From Takakia lepidozioides (taxonomy: Eukaryota; Streptophyta; Takakiopsida; Takakiales; Takakiaceae): DNA of 64,000 nt. The first letter of the stretch is position 1. Each line of letters starts with the position of its first letter. The stretch is from assembly GCA_030704615.1 (NCBI GenBank), contig CM060734.1, positions 55,070,042-55,134,041 on the forward strand. The letters are read 5' to 3'. Below the pieces are notes generated by a model, which was given only the letters and a program-made list of their open reading frames with translations, made no database searches and was not told the origin of the DNA. Shown piece after piece: positions 47,381-59,908 of this stretch. The position numbers and the translations under genes are program-made.

Positions 47381-47894
47381 TGGCTGGTACCACATGCCAT
47401 TGACCATTATCACTGTTGGAGTTAGACGTGGGGTTCATGGCCAGAACGTGGTGGCCTACAACAATCCCTAAAACTACCACGTGCTGCAACCATTAAGTTC
47501 CTTTACAACCTCCATTTTACAGCTATTAGATCGCTTACAACTATTGTCTTTTATAAACGCAACCTCCCGAATATCCGCATTTGAAGGGAAAATGCTCTTA
47601 TTTACGCTCATCTTGGATAGGTCTCTCTCACTCTTGTATTGATTTCTAATAATCAATCCAAATTTTAAACCAATTAAAAGAGCTAAAATAATGTATTCAA
47701 CTTTGTTAAGCTACAGGTAGATATCTATCATTTCATGTGTTCCAAAATCACTGCTTGTATAAAATATAAGGCATAATGATGGGGCATTCATCCCCGCGGT
47801 CTTCTTTTCCGAAGAGGGAAGACCGGCATAGCTAAATTTATCTCAAGGAGGACTAGAGAGGGAAAAGACTTTGGCTAAAGCCAACGTAAATATG
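47380..47894 (+). repeat. Segmental duplication copy 1, left part
   Basis: Similar to about 57890-58385, strongest from 47588 (AAGGGAAAATGCTCTTATTT) to 47894 including TCGAAGAGGGAAGACCGGCA-like sequence. Interrupted at 47894 by the Mutator-like element. Confidence 0.75.
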
Positions 47895-48239
47895 GAGAGA
47901 AGCTAGCGCGTGAGCAGCTCATGTGAATAGGCTCATGCTTTGCACATTAAGCGTGAGCAGATTCTAAGCATGAGCACATTAGGGAAGCAGAGCCTATAAC
48001 CGAGGGGAAAAGGGGCCTATTGCCGTGGACACAAACTCGTGTGATCAATTCAGAAATGGAAAGTTGCGGAAGCTACTTGGAACCAAAACTGTCGAGCTCC
48101 ATACATGCAAAGATCGATGAATGTGTGATGAAAAAATATTAGATGAATGAAGCATGGATGAATGTATGATTGGAATTGGATGAATGTTGGATGAAAAAGT
48201 ACTAGAAGGTTCCCCCTATGAGCATGAAGTAAGCAGAAT

Positions 48240-49529
48240 TTTGAAAGTATGCAATGGGACTTCCTGTTATCATGAAAGTTAAACATTGTCTATATCTGAA
48301 ATGCCAGAAGTCCAAGCAATCGTCAAGCTCCTTGACATCATCCTCACTTGCAACGTCGGAGGTGTACCACCATGCTCGGATAGTCTGGTACATGGAATTT
48401 GCTTCATGCTCGGTTGTTGCATCTTTATACATACGGCATAGCCTCGTATGCTCTCCCTGCAACTCTAGTTTTATCGAACTCTTTATATGTCTTTGAAGGG
48501 ACTGGGTTCAATGAAAGAGGCAAGTGTGTTCTCTGCTTCCCATCGGTATTTTGAGGTCACCAGAACCAAAAACACGCCGGACAACATTTCACTTTGTTTG
48601 AGCGCTGTCAGTCATGAATCCAGTGAAGTTTGATGGCACACCATTCGCTCTCATGACGTTCACAAAGTGATTTCCACATGAGATCAATTTGAGACTTTAT
48701 GTCCTCGTACTGCATGTTGCAAACTGCAATTGTCATAACTCTTTGGTAAGCAGGATCATACACATGACAAGCCATGGTTGTCCAGTCCTTTACACGTTTG
48801 ACGTGATCAAACATGATCCATGATTTCTCCCAGATCACTAGTACCGGGTTGCATTCTGCGGACCAAGCTAACCCCACTACCCTCACCCATTGTGGACATC
48901 TTGAACAAGTACACTTTCATGGACACCTGACAAAGGGAAGACACTATCCTAAATGAAGTCATACCGGCTTCTACGCTTCAAGTCCAGGATGCTATCCATT
49001 GAACCTCTGCTCCCTTGCCCCATCCTAAGAGCGTTGATCTGGTTACGACGTTGAGCGAACTCAATGTGGAGAAATGATCCATGAGAACATCAAGTGATAA
49101 ACTGTCAAACTTTGTTGTGGTTTCATCTGATTCCCCAATTAGTACATGATTTTGTAGAAATGACTCACTTGCTGCAAGTGTAATAGCAGAAGGTGATGCA
49201 GTGGAAGCATTATGAAATTCATCTCTAAGCAGTCCCCGGACTGTCTCAATATTCTCCTCGCAATCTCCTCTGGACACAGGATGTACATGGCTGCCGAAAT
49301 GGATACAAACTCGTATTAGAGTGTTGCAACGATGAAGCATGTAGTGCATGCGTGCATTGCATTCGGCAATGCAGGTTGAGACTAGTTTACAGAATTTACA
49401 AACAAACGTGTTGTTGTTGGGAGGGGCACATCCTACTATGAATGGTTGTCCGAGACACCATCCCACTCCGTTTCGTTTGGAGAACCTGAAATCCTCAAAT
49501 GCTAGCAAGCGACATTTTGACAATAACAA
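48240..49529 (-). pseudogene. MULE transposase remnants
   Basis: Three minus-strand pieces in order. 49529-48978 has CKFCKLVSTCIAECNARMHYML and CIHFGSHVHPVSRGDCEE (N-terminal DNA-binding type). 48886-48608 has DHVKRVKDWTTMACHVYDP and MTIAVCNMQ (core). 48462-48202 has CRMYKDATTEHEAN and FWHFRYRQ (after the core). The order agrees with MULE transposases I know from non-seed plants. All pieces are broken by stops and frame changes, and the catalytic residues cannot all be placed. Confidence 0.6.
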
Positions 49530-49716
49530 GGTTTGATGTGGAAGTACGGGTTCTTTAGATAGTTCGCCAAGGAAGGAGGCATCCTAAGATCGCAGAACTT
49601 CAACAACCAGGCAGGTGGAGATCAGGAAGCTATGAAGCGGGTGACTTATAGTATGTAGTTCCCTTTAGCTTATTTTGTTGTATTCAACAAATGGTGCGAA
49701 TGATGATCCTTGCAGT

Positions 49717-49993
49717 GCCGCAAGCATTTTCCTTGGCTCCCCAACACCCTTTGGTGATGCAGTGCCAGAGATGCTTAAGGCCTGGGTGTTGGAGAGCCAG
49801 GTAAGATGGCGCTTGAGGCACCGCAAGCATCTCCGACACCCCTGGGTGTCGGAGAGCCAGGTAAGATGCTTGAGGCACCGCAAGCATCTTTTGGCACTAC
49901 ATCACCCCTGGTGGTGGAGAGCCAGGCAAGATGCTTGAGGCACCGCAAGCATCTCTGGCACTGCATCACCTCTGGGTGTTGGAGAGCCAGGCT
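49717..49993 (+). repeat. Tandem repeat, four units of about 60-70 bp
   Basis: Units share CTTGAGGCACCGCAAGCATC and GGAGAGCCAGGTAAGATG. The repeat lies inside MULE1. Several frames stay open across it only because of the repeat period. Confidence 0.8.
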
Positions 49994-50161
49994 GTTGTAG
50001 AGCTTGGGAAGTTCAATTGCGATGAAGTTTCCGTGCTTCTGCTTGTCAATCAATTCTTCTCCTTCACAAATCCCATATTGACGTCATTGGTCGGATGAAG
50101 GAATTGATTGACGCGGAAGCACGAAAACTTCCTTGCGATTGAACTTCCCAAGTTCTACAGT
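49993..50161. repeat. Long imperfect inverted repeat (hairpin)
   Basis: Arms of about 60 bp (49993-50058 and 50096-50161) with GCTTGGGAAGTTCAATTGCG pairing to the complement of CGATTGAACTTCCCAAGTTC. The loop is about 38 bp. Inside MULE1. Confidence 0.78.
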
Positions 50162-50716
50162 TGATGCACACGGTCACCCTGGCTTCGCATTTATTTAGGG
50201 AGTACCGACAGGTGGAGGTCAACTACAAAATGAAGAACAACTGGCAGCAGGAAGAGATAAGGAGAAGATCGCATTGTAGCTGCAACAGATAAGGAGAACA
50301 TCACATCGCGAAATTAGGGATTTGCTGTGTCATGAAAGGAAAATATCTTTCATTTATTTTTGGATGAAAGGTGGACGAGGATGGACTTCATCTGGTATTT
50401 TGCATTTTCATGCACATTCTGGATGTTCGTCAGTCATGCAAAAAAGGACGTCATCTTTCATTCATCCATTCTTCCGTCGTCGTGCAGTTTTTCATCGCAT
50501 ATTCATCCATCATTCATCCACATTCAAACAATTTGTGTTCCAAAAAATTAGGACTACTGCCCGGATTTTCTCAACTCATACCCGCGGAAATTGGCCCTTC
50601 TGAGGTATGTACGTCCGCGGGTATAGGTCCGATGCGGTGGACGTCATCCTGAAACGTGTTCACGGAATTTTCCGCTTGCGTGAGCTGCTCACGGACTAGC
50701 ATTCCCAGTAAATATG

Positions 50717-51769
50717 AGCCGCTATATGAACTAAAACTTACGACAAGACCGGTTGCTTGCACATAACTCTTGAAGACTTTCAATATGAATGTCATTTTAA
50801 GTTCTTGCCTATCATGATAACGTACTGCTGGCCAAGCTGGTATGGGTGGGGGTGCACCAACCATGTTGGCATTAGAGGGGAGGGGTGGGGGGGAGGAAAA
50901 GACTTTGGGGGAGGGGAGGCGTGGGGGGGCCTCCTAGTACAATGCAAACAATGGGGTTCTTGATTTAGTAGTCTTTCAGTTTTGCTAACAATTCACAAAG
51001 GACTACAAGATCTTACCATCCAGATCTTGCGTTTGATGCTCACTAAAGTAGTTGGTATTACGAGGGTATTACAAAAATAACATTTGAAGTTTTTCTTTCT
51101 CTCTTTTAATTTTTCATTTCAGTTGGTTGAGTTTTGGCGGCTTACGGAGATTCTCATTGAGTTAGGTTTTATGCATACATTTCGAATGAGAATTGATTTT
51201 TAAATTAGTATTTTCTCTAAAAAGCCGTGAACCGTGGCTTGCGCTCCAAGGACTAGGTCACTGCATTAAAAGAAAAAGATTGACCCGACTTTTCCGTTGG
51301 TTTTTAGCTGTGTAACAACATGTCTGAAAATCCACATATTGTCTTTCTTTTTTCTTTTTTTCTTTTTTTTTGAGAACAAGGGACTTGGCCCTAGTTGGGT
51401 CTAGTTCTCAGTGTCTGGTTCTCAGTGTCAAAATAATTTTTGAAGGGAAAAGAAAAAGAAAAACTTAGAATGTAGTCAAATATCAAATCTAAGAAAATGT
51501 TTCTTAAATTGTCGTATCCCAGCACTGACCCAACAACATCGGGTCACTCTAAAAAGAAGAAAAATCGTACCGTTGTCGAATATGTCAAGTCATGATACGG
51601 AAATAATTCATTGCTTCGCAACCCCAATAGTTGACCAGATTATTCTCGTCCCGAGACAATTAGTGGTTAATACCACCAACTCAATTGAGCACTAATGCAC
51701 TCTAAAACTCCGTTGGAACTTGGAAGTTATAAACCATCCAGCATGATTATTTTCTCGACTCACTATAAT
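50717..51769 (+). repeat. Segmental duplication copy 1, right part
   Basis: Similar to 58386-59184 and 59909-60945 (TTGGCATTAGAGGGGA, TTGAGTTTTGGCGGCTTA, CCAATAGTTGACCAGATTAT). No gene seen. Confidence 0.75.
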
Positions 51770-51905
51770 TAAGGGGCCTGATTTGTGATTTGTGAGCTGT
51801 CGCTCCACAGTGTTTCCCTTAAAAACCAAAAAAAATAAAAAATAAAAAAATAACGAAAGGGAACAGTGTCAGAGTGACCGCTCACAAATCAGGCCCCCTT
51901 CAGTA
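51770..51905. mobile_element. Fold-back MITE-like element
   Basis: Inverted arms (AAGGGGCCTGATTTGTGA and its complement at about 51880-51900) flank an A-rich loop. A partner with a diverged right arm lies at about 60948-61060 in the second duplication copy. Confidence 0.65.
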
Positions 51906-54870
51906 TACTACAAAGAGAAATAAGCAATGTTGGATGGTTATTTGTTGATTTATTAAACAAGATTTCAGAAGCTTCATCAACCCATTCGTAAAGCGAAATA
52001 AATCAGCTTGATGTCAAGTGACACCTCGTCAATGAGGATGTCATCCAATTTTCTTCAATATGATCTTGCAGAATCTAGATTCCTGATTTATTTCACAGAT
52101 GAAACCCGTGGTGTGCTTTACTACATGAAATTATTTGCAACAACTATGCGATCATGTGTGTGTTTTGGATGATATTTGTATTTTTAAATGACTTTGTTTT
52201 TCCTACTGTGTTATTCTTTTGCAGACTACCAATTTGTAAATATATTGACGTGCCTATTCACGTGCAGGAACCCTATGTCTATCCATCATATTATGTTTCC
52301 GTGGAAGCACGGGTACCTTATTGTTGTTTTTTGTACATTAGAGAACCCCCGAACCGCGGCGGTAGAGCAAATGGTTGGGTGTTTGTACCTTGCCTATGCA
52401 TAACCTAGGTGATCTACAGTTGAAAGTGTCTACTTTGCAATGGAAGACAATAATGCCATACTTTACACTTCCTTGGGAAGAAGTTGACATGCTTGAGTAT
52501 TTAATTTGGAAATAACGGATCAAATATCCCTCCAAAGGTAGATGAGTACATTCCGCCTTTTGCGATGGTTGGGTTATCTGCAACACCCTTGGCTCGCAAA
52601 CAAAATTTTGGATATATATATATAAAATGGAACATGGGACAGAGGCCCTGGATGAAACTTTATTGAAGATTATTGAGGGGAAAGAAATTAAATCCTCGAG
52701 TGCCCGTAAGCTGCCATAAGGCATGTTCAAAATTTTGGATTCGAATCCTACCACCTAGTCGGGTGTGGTATATATACATTACACAATATGACGCTTCTCT
52801 TCGAGAAGCGTTATAATATGGTATCTCTTTGGTATTGCCTCTGGCGGGCGTGGACACCTTTTTTACATCAATTGATGGATTGAACCCACAACCACTTCTG
52901 AGATGGTATATGCCCCACTATACAACTTGGTTGTCCGGGTGTGGTATATAATATAGTCTTGGGTTGATAATCAAGTTCTAACCAGTGTTGCGGGGATATT
53001 TAATTCAGCCCCAAACCCCCGGCAGATCCTAACCCGGATATATGTGTGTGGATCTGCCAGAGGTCAAAAAATCACATATCCGCCGGATATAACAAATGGG
53101 ATAACCGGATCTTGTCACAGATTCGGCTGTTTTGTAGTTTTTTATTTGATTTGAACCGAAACTAGTGGTTGAAAAGAAGCAGGTTATGAACCCATATATC
53201 CGGCATTTAAAACCGGATGTTGTAATCCAGATAATAGCCGGTTACTGCGGTCACTCGACATAAATGAGGCAGGTCATAGTCACGAGTTGGCCTTGTCTTC
53301 ATTTCAGTTTTACTCATCACGTTCTGAAGGGGCATGCATATTTATAACTTCATATTTTATGATACATTCCCATTCTTTGAGATTTGAATGGACACTTGCA
53401 TTTTATGCATTACCGACATGTCCAAAGAGCACTCTTCTATGTTCTACCCTAATAATTGTAACTATTTTTTCATTAGTATTTTATTTTATTAAAATAAACT
53501 TGGATTTGTTTGATAACCGGATACTAAACCATCGGAGGCCATCATGACTTAAACTCCATTTGTCCATAACTGCATACGGTTAAATTTTGTATTTGTTGCC
53601 AACCGGCAGGATATCAGGATTGGAAAAGCTCCAAAACCCCGGAACCGGAGGATGTGAATACAAAGTTAAAGTTAAACATCCGTAACCAGCTGATATAAAA
53701 AAAATCATATAACCGCACAATACTACTTTCTAACCCAGTGGTAATGGGCACAATCCACGGATTGGTGTCACAAAGGTATCCACCTTCCTACCGGAAAGTA
53801 GTAGCCTTTGAAGGTCACTTGAGACACCTAATTCACGCTTCGTTTGGGGGCGTGATATATTATTATTATTAGTCTTGGGTGGATATTTGATTTTTATAAT
53901 ATCCTACTATTTCGGATAGTTGCAAAATCCTTGAAAGAATCTCATCATATTTTCATGGTTTTGCACGGTGACACTCGGTGTTGTATCCACCTGAGCTACC
54001 AATAGTTCGCTGTTTAATTTTAACTTTAGTCCTAGAGAGTAAAAACAAAAAGCTCCACAAGGGTATGTTGAAGGAAGTAAAGATTTTCTTGTCCAATTCA
54101 ATATATTTCCAGGACTACAATCTCCCCCCCCCTTTTTTTGTTTTTTTGAGAACGGGGATTGGAGTCCAAATTATATTTCAGGAGGTGGAAAAAATAACCA
54201 TCGAGAGGTCGTGGAGGCTTACACCGGGGATACCACCCCAGCGTGACCTAATCCCCCTTTTAATGTAGAAAAAGGAAAACAGAAAAAATCTTAAAATATT
54301 AAACTAAAGTAAAAATTAAAACCTTTTCCAACCGGACAAAATCCCGAGTAACAAGTCGAATCTTGTGCACATCTAGCGAACTAATGAACAAGTCAGAGGC
54401 TGAAGCCCACGTGGCCATTTTGTTTTATTTGGGAAAGGCTTGTTTTGTGGAGCATGTTTTTGTGGAACAGTGAAAGAGAGGGTGAAAGAGAATGATTCAA
54501 TTTACGCTTCTTCCAGGACAAGTCTTCTCACTTTCTTGGAAGAGAAAGAGGATGACTATGGCGACGACACCTTGTTGGATGCTCGTAGTGTTTGACCTCC
54601 AGACTTACCTTTGGAGCTTGTCAATGATGTTCGTCATCTATATCCAGCTTTGATGATCGTATAAGTCAACAACTTGGAGACCGAAGCAGTCAATGCAACT
54701 CCGATGGCTACTGGAGACTGTGAGATTAAATGCAGTGTGTTTAGTGGAAGACCAGCCTTGCTTCACTTCTATCTCAATATAATGTTGATGCAACTTAAAA
54801 AGAGGGAAAAAGAGTCACAGATAGGGAAGTGCTGAAAGTTAAGTGGAGGTAAGTTGCAGAGAGGCTGAGG
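51906..54870. other. Gene-free DNA upstream of the ERF gene
   Basis: No convincing ORF or RNA gene. Short repeated phrases occur (GTCTTGGGTTGATA near 52960 and GTCTTGGGTGGATA near 53874). A GGATTCGAATCC palindrome at 52739-52750 recalls a tRNA B box, but no tRNA fold is present. Confidence 0.45.
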
Positions 54871-55115
54871 ACTAAAGAGTAAGTTGCTTTCGAAAAGACG
54901 GGGAGCGAGTAGGAGGAGGAATTGAGCTATTAAAATGGAGTGTAGTCATGTAATAGGAAACGGGTATTAAGATAGTTAAGCTTATGGGTGTGCATGGCAG
55001 TGGAACATTGTTGTCATTAAGTAATGAACCATAGTGATGCACTAGGTCACGTAAAAAAGAGAAGAAATGAGTGGGGATATGGACTGAAATATTCCCAACA
55101 CGACATTCAGGGCCA

Positions 55116-56657
55116 ATGGCAGAAATAGATAATACTTTGGGTGAAGAGTCAGTAAACATGGTACAGACGCCCCGCACAATTACTAGGGGAGTGCTTGCAA
55201 ACCTCCGCCAGCACCTGCTTAGCGATGATGACGAGACGCTCACGCTGGATGGGTGTTTTCCGACTGGCGAGGGAGCCTACCAGCTAAGCTCTCAATATCT
55301 TAGTCCTCCTCTTGATTTCGCTTCCCTCTTCCGGCCCCCCCAGCCTTGCATTGCAACTTCCATGGAGTTGAAATCGCTGCCTTTTTTATTCCAAGACTGC
55401 CAAAGCCCAAATCAAGCTCGAGATGAAGTAAGCCAACAAAAGATGGGCGTCCCACAAGAGGCGGGGAAGTCCTCGTCACTGAGCTGTCGCACTAGTCATC
55501 CTCTATCCAAGCTCTCTCTCCCCTCTCCATGTGCAGCCACGGAATACTTGTTTGGAGACCTTGCAAACATGTTACAAAAATCGCCCTTCTCATGGAAGTC
55601 GTCCCCACGCGCAATCAGTCCCTGGGGTTCCAAACGCGTCAGCACCTCTCCCCTAGGTTTGTATCAATCATCTCAAGTTACACAACCCTCGACTTTCAAT
55701 GGCATTGAGCCAAGAGACTTGTTTTTGGACGACCTGAATGACGCCATCAACCATGAGTGGGCAACAGTGCTGCCCCCTTGCACGAAACCCTCCTTACCGC
55801 ATGCCCAAGCTGAGAAAATTGCAGTGGAACAGGATGATCCGAATGTTTACAACATTGTGGAAAGCACAGTCCACAAAAATGGGCACACGGCCAAGGCATC
55901 TCCACCTCGCAAACGTAAAGTTGTGGTGAAGAAACCATCACACGTACATTATCGGGGAGTAAGACAGAGACCCTGGGGGAAGTTTGCCGCTGAGATTCGC
56001 GACTCTACCCACCATGGGGCTCGCATTTGGCTCGGAACCTTTGACACAGCTGAAGAGGCAGCATTAGCCTATGATGAAGCAGCCTTCGAGATGAGGGGCG
56101 CCCGGGCTCTCTTGAATTTCCCTCTTCGGGTCGCCACACGGTCTACCTTTGCCAAGCTTGCCAATGAATCTGTATCTTCTTCTACCAAGCCTACTAGAAT
56201 TTCCATGTCCACCAATGATAAGATTAAAGCTAAGGCGCCACTGGCAGGTCCTTCCAACGACTTGCAATTTGAGGTGCAGAAGGTGTCCATCTCATTCAAT
56301 GGGTCTTCCGATACTACCGAGAAAAGTCTCAAGAAGAAGCCTCAGGACTCTTCTGAGGGGTCTTACGTACAAAACTTGGAGGAGGGGAGTTATAAGCACA
56401 CACGTGTAGAATCTCATGTGGAGGAACATCCACTACAAATGGAGGTTGATGTTGACAAAGGTTGCATGGAGGGACTTGAGATACAGGACTCAGGGTCTAA
56501 GTACATGGAAGAGCTTCTATCCACTATGCTTGGATCACCAAGCAGCTCTGCGTTGCATAATTGGAGCTCTTCTCCAACCTCTTGGACTATGCCTATGTTC
56601 TCACCACTATCAACAACAATGTCAGCATTTGGGAAAAATCTCAATTACCTTCCCTAA
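55116..56657 (+). CDS. AP2/ERF transcription factor
   Basis: An intact single-exon gene of 513 codons. The start is ATG at 55116 ([16 protein letters not shown], context GCCAATGGC); the frame is open upstream to 55071 without another ATG. A single AP2 domain spans residues about 279-335: [36 protein letters not shown] and [19 protein letters not shown] rather than VAEIRE places it in the ERF rather than DREB subfamily, so a GCC-box-binding nuclear regulator is expected. A basic stretch just before the domain ([10 protein letters not shown]) looks like a nuclear signal. The rest is Ser/Pro-rich and acidic and probably disordered. A possible poly(A) signal AATAAA is at 57016-57021. Specific ortholog not identified. 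Confidence 0.93.
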   Translation: MAEIDNTLGEESVNMVQTPRTITRGVLANLRQHLLSDDDETLTLDGCFPTGEGAYQLSSQYLSPPLDFASLFRPPQPCIATSMELKSLPFLFQDCQSPNQARDEVSQQKMGVPQEAGKSSSLSCRTSHPLSKLSLPSPCAATEYLFGDLANMLQKSPFSWKSSPRAISPWGSKRVSTSPLGLYQSSQVTQPSTFNGIEPRDLFLDDLNDAINHEWATVLPPCTKPSLPHAQAEKIAVEQDDPNVYNIVESTVHKNGHTAKASPPRKRKVVVKKPSHVHYRGVRQRPWGKFAAEIRDSTHHGARIWLGTFDTAEEAALAYDEAAFEMRGARALLNFPLRVATRSTFAKLANESVSSSTKPTRISMSTNDKIKAKAPLAGPSNDLQFEVQKVSISFNGSSDTTEKSLKKKPQDSSEGSYVQNLEEGSYKHTRVESHVEEHPLQMEVDVDKGCMEGLEIQDSGSKYMEELLSTMLGSPSSSALHNWSSSPTSWTMPMFSPLSTTMSAFGKNLNYLP

Positions 56658-57885
56658 GAAACAACCAACTCGAACTCCAAATATACACTATGGTTGATAA
56701 TTTTTGTCCATACCAAGGATTCGCAAATGATCCTGCTCTTAGCCATTCAAGTTCTGTACATACACAATATTTCGATGCCTTTGAGAGGGATGTCGTTATA
56801 GCTAAGACTGTCTTATGTCCATATTTCAAATATTGTATACTTGCAACAGCTTCCAAAGCCAAGCTAATCCCAACTTGGTTTTGAAGACAAAACCATACTG
56901 CCCACTGTAGTATGTACATACATCAGTTTAGTTGCACATATGTTCGGAACTCAATTGATTACAACATTCATTTATTCACTAAATATGAGATTCCATCAAA
57001 TCTCTTAGTGCCCCTAATAAAGTGACGATTTCACACATATTTTTCTAGTCAAATGTTGTTGGTGAAGTGATTACACATGAGGGGATTTGAAGTTTTACAT
57101 GGTCTGAAATGACAACATCTCTGTGTAATTTAGTTTGCAGTTGGGTGGCTTGATGGAGAAGTGAACAATGCTTTATCCAACCATTACAATGATTGTCATG
57201 AGGGGAACTGTGGTTGAGGTATGTTTTAGTGTATGCAAGTCAATGCTTATTTCAGTGAAATTGTTCCATCACTGTAGACAAAATATTTTGGATTTTTTTT
57301 TTGGCACCAAATTATTATTCCCAAGTAGCCGAGCACGTGGGCTTCACTTCACGTGGTGAAGATCTTGCTTCAATACAGTACCAAGTATAGTTCCCATTCA
57401 TCTGTGACACAAACTAAGAGATTTTGTCTTGCTAGAATTGCAGTGCATACTACTGCTTTGGGGTTTTCTCAAAGCTTGACGGATCAATCTTGTTTGGTAC
57501 CTTTGCATACCATCAACCAAACACAAACTGTACTTTCTGCAGGTGGGAAACATGGATTTGTATGGTTTCATGCTTCATTTGTTTGTAGACAATATCGTTA
57601 GAAATGCTGAGCTAAATTAGATTTACATTGTAATTTGTTCTTGTTGTGCATGTGTTTCACCTACATATGTCGCTGCCAACTAGTACAACTCTACTCTAAT
57701 ATACTTATACATATCCAAGAATTTGTGGTTTTCTCAACAATACCGACATGTCCATGCCCTTCCCTCACAATCCATATAATTGAATTTGCATTATGTTGTG
57801 ATCATTATCCGGACCAATCAATCCTTAACAAACATATAAAATATGAACCACTTGTACTAGCCATCCGCCAACATTGATAATACAC
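56658..57885. other. 3' flank of ERF gene and intergenic DNA
   Basis: No further gene seen. A candidate poly(A) signal is at 57016-57021. The homology with copy 1 of the duplication begins at about 57890. Confidence 0.45.
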
Positions 57886-57889
57886 TACC

Positions 57890-59184
57890 CTCATTTACTA
57901 TTATTGTTGTGGGTTTAGAGGTGGTGTCTATAGCCAGAATATTACTATTTTGAAACAAAATCTACAAAAACTCCATACATCCACCACATATGTCTCTCTG
58001 CCCTACATTTTATTGTTATCAAATCCCTTAAAACACTCGTTCTCAACAAGCAAGATTGAAAGTGGTCAATTGGTCATCTTGTAGGTTTTGCTTGATAGAG
58101 CCCACTCCCAAGTACCCGCAAAGGGAAAATGCTCTTATTTACGCTAATCTTAGATGGGTCCCTCTCACTCGTGTATTGATTTCTAATAGTTGATCCAAAT
58201 TTTAAAACAATTAAAAGAGCTAAAATCATGAATAATGTATTCAACTCTGTTAGGCTAGAGGTAGATATCTATTATTTCGCGGGAACACGCGGTCTTCTTT
58301 TTCGAAGAGGGAAGACCGGCATAGCTAAATTTACCTCAAGGAGGACTAGAGAGGGAAAAGACTTTGGCTAAAACCAACGTAAATATGAGCCGTTATATGA
58401 ACTAAAATTACGACAAGACCAACTAGTTGCTTGCACATAAGTCTTCAAGACCTTCAATAAGAATGTCATCTTAAGTTCTTGCCCATGATAACGTACTGCC
58501 AAGGTGTGTGTGAGGGTGCACCAACCATGTTGGCATTAGAGGGGAAGAGGGGGATAGGGGGGGCCTAGTACAATGGGGTCCTCGATTTAGTAGTCTTTCA
58601 GTTATGCTAATAATTCGCAGTGGACTACTAGATCTTACCATCTAGATAGTCTTGCGTTCGACGCTCACTAAAGCAGTTGGTATTACAAGAATAACATTTG
58701 ATGTTTTTTTTATCTCTTTTAATTTTCATTTCAGCTAGTTGAGTTTTGGCGGCTTATGGAGATTCTGATTGAGTTAGGTTTTATGCATACATTTCAATTG
58801 ATTTTTAGATTAGTATTTTCTTTAAAAAGTCGTGAACCGTGGCTTGCACTCCAAGGACCAGGTCACTGCACTAAAAGAAAAGGAGTGACCCGACTTTTCC
58901 GTTGGTTTGTAGCTGCGTAACAACATGTCTGAATCCACATATTGTCAAAACTCTCGGCGTCAAAACTGATTTGAAGGGGAAAAGAACTTAGAATGTAGTC
59001 AAACATCAAATCTAAGAAAGTATTTCCTAATGTGTCGGATCTCTCAGCATTGACCTGACAATATCGGGCCATTCTAAAAGAAATAAAAATTGTACCGGTG
59101 TTGAATATGTCAAGTCGTGATATTGAGATAATTCATTGCTTCGCAAGCCCAATAGTTGACCAGATTATTTCTCGTCCCAAGACA
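57890..59184 (+). repeat. Segmental duplication copy 2, left part
   Basis: Corresponds to 47380-47894 plus 50717-51660 without the Mutator-like insertion, so it gives the empty site. Interrupted at 59192 by an hAT-like insertion. Confidence 0.75.
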
Positions 59185-59192
59185 ATTAATGG

Positions 59193-59900
59193 TGAATACC
59201 AATGTTGTACCGGTACATAAGGTATTGCCTGGTATGTGCACAGGTATATGCAATTGTATCAAAGACCCTACCCGCCTAATATCAACCAAGAGAAATACCT
59301 CGGTTATGAATAGGTTGCCCCCAATAAATCTTAAAGTAATACCTGACTTTTTACCAGACCAGTCTGGTAATTTTTTTTGTTTTGCCTCGTAAATATCAGT
59401 GTTCCCCCATCAACTTTGCGGCAAGGTCCCTGGTAATGTTTGACATTTGTTGTCATACATCATAGCTGGGGCGGCGCTCCTTCAATGCTGAGTGTAGTGG
59501 TTGCTAATGTGATTGATTCCATCTAACACTGAATCAAGTTATGCAATCGCGCAATTGTTTCAGAGACACTAACAATTTTTGTTTTTTGTTACTGCAAAAA
59601 GCCTTCTTTGATTTGAAGTATCTATTTGGGAGTTTTGTTAGAACAATGTTGTATATTACCTTAAGGTTTGCTTGTGTCTTATCTAACACCAGACCCGGAT
59701 ATATGTACCACTTGTATCACCCAAACACCTACTCATATATTTATACGAGATTAAAAAATATTTCTAATTCCTATTATTTATACAAGTCCAATATCTAAAA
59801 TTATGAAATTAATGTAATATCAGGAGCTGCCATGTCTCAAATTTAGTCTATACTTCAATACCAGTATCACTCTGGTATGTCAAAATTCCGATATTGGTAC
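59193..59900. mobile_element. hAT-like insertion (708 bp)
   Basis: Flanked by ATTAATGG (59185-59192) and ATTACTGG (59901-59908); the empty site in copy 1 reads ATTAGTGG. 8 bp fits hAT. The ends share TACCAAT in inverted orientation a few bases in. No transposase inside. Confidence 0.5.
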
Positions 59901-59908
59901 ATTACTGG

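Larger units (their letters stand above)
47895..50707 (-). mobile_element. Mutator-like element MULE1
   Basis: A 2,813-bp insertion flanked by the 9-bp duplication GTAAATATG (47886-47894 and 50708-50716). 9 bp is the hallmark size for Mutator superfamily insertions. The ends are inverted repeats of about 30 bp sharing GCTAG, CGTGAGCAGCTCA. The paralogous segment at 58375-58395 has a single AAATATG without the insertion. It contains decayed transposase pieces on the minus strand. Confidence 0.8.

Noticed and set aside
49675-50053. Repetitive ORFs on both strands
   Set aside because: Open frames in several phases are produced by the tandem repeat period; no start context or splice support.
52730-52760. 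Possible tRNA because of a GGATTCGAATCC B-box-like sequence
   Set aside because: No A box at the right distance and no cloverleaf could be drawn by eye.
55071-55115. Start of the ERF gene at 55071
   Set aside because: That codon is GTG; the first in-frame ATG with good context is at 55116.
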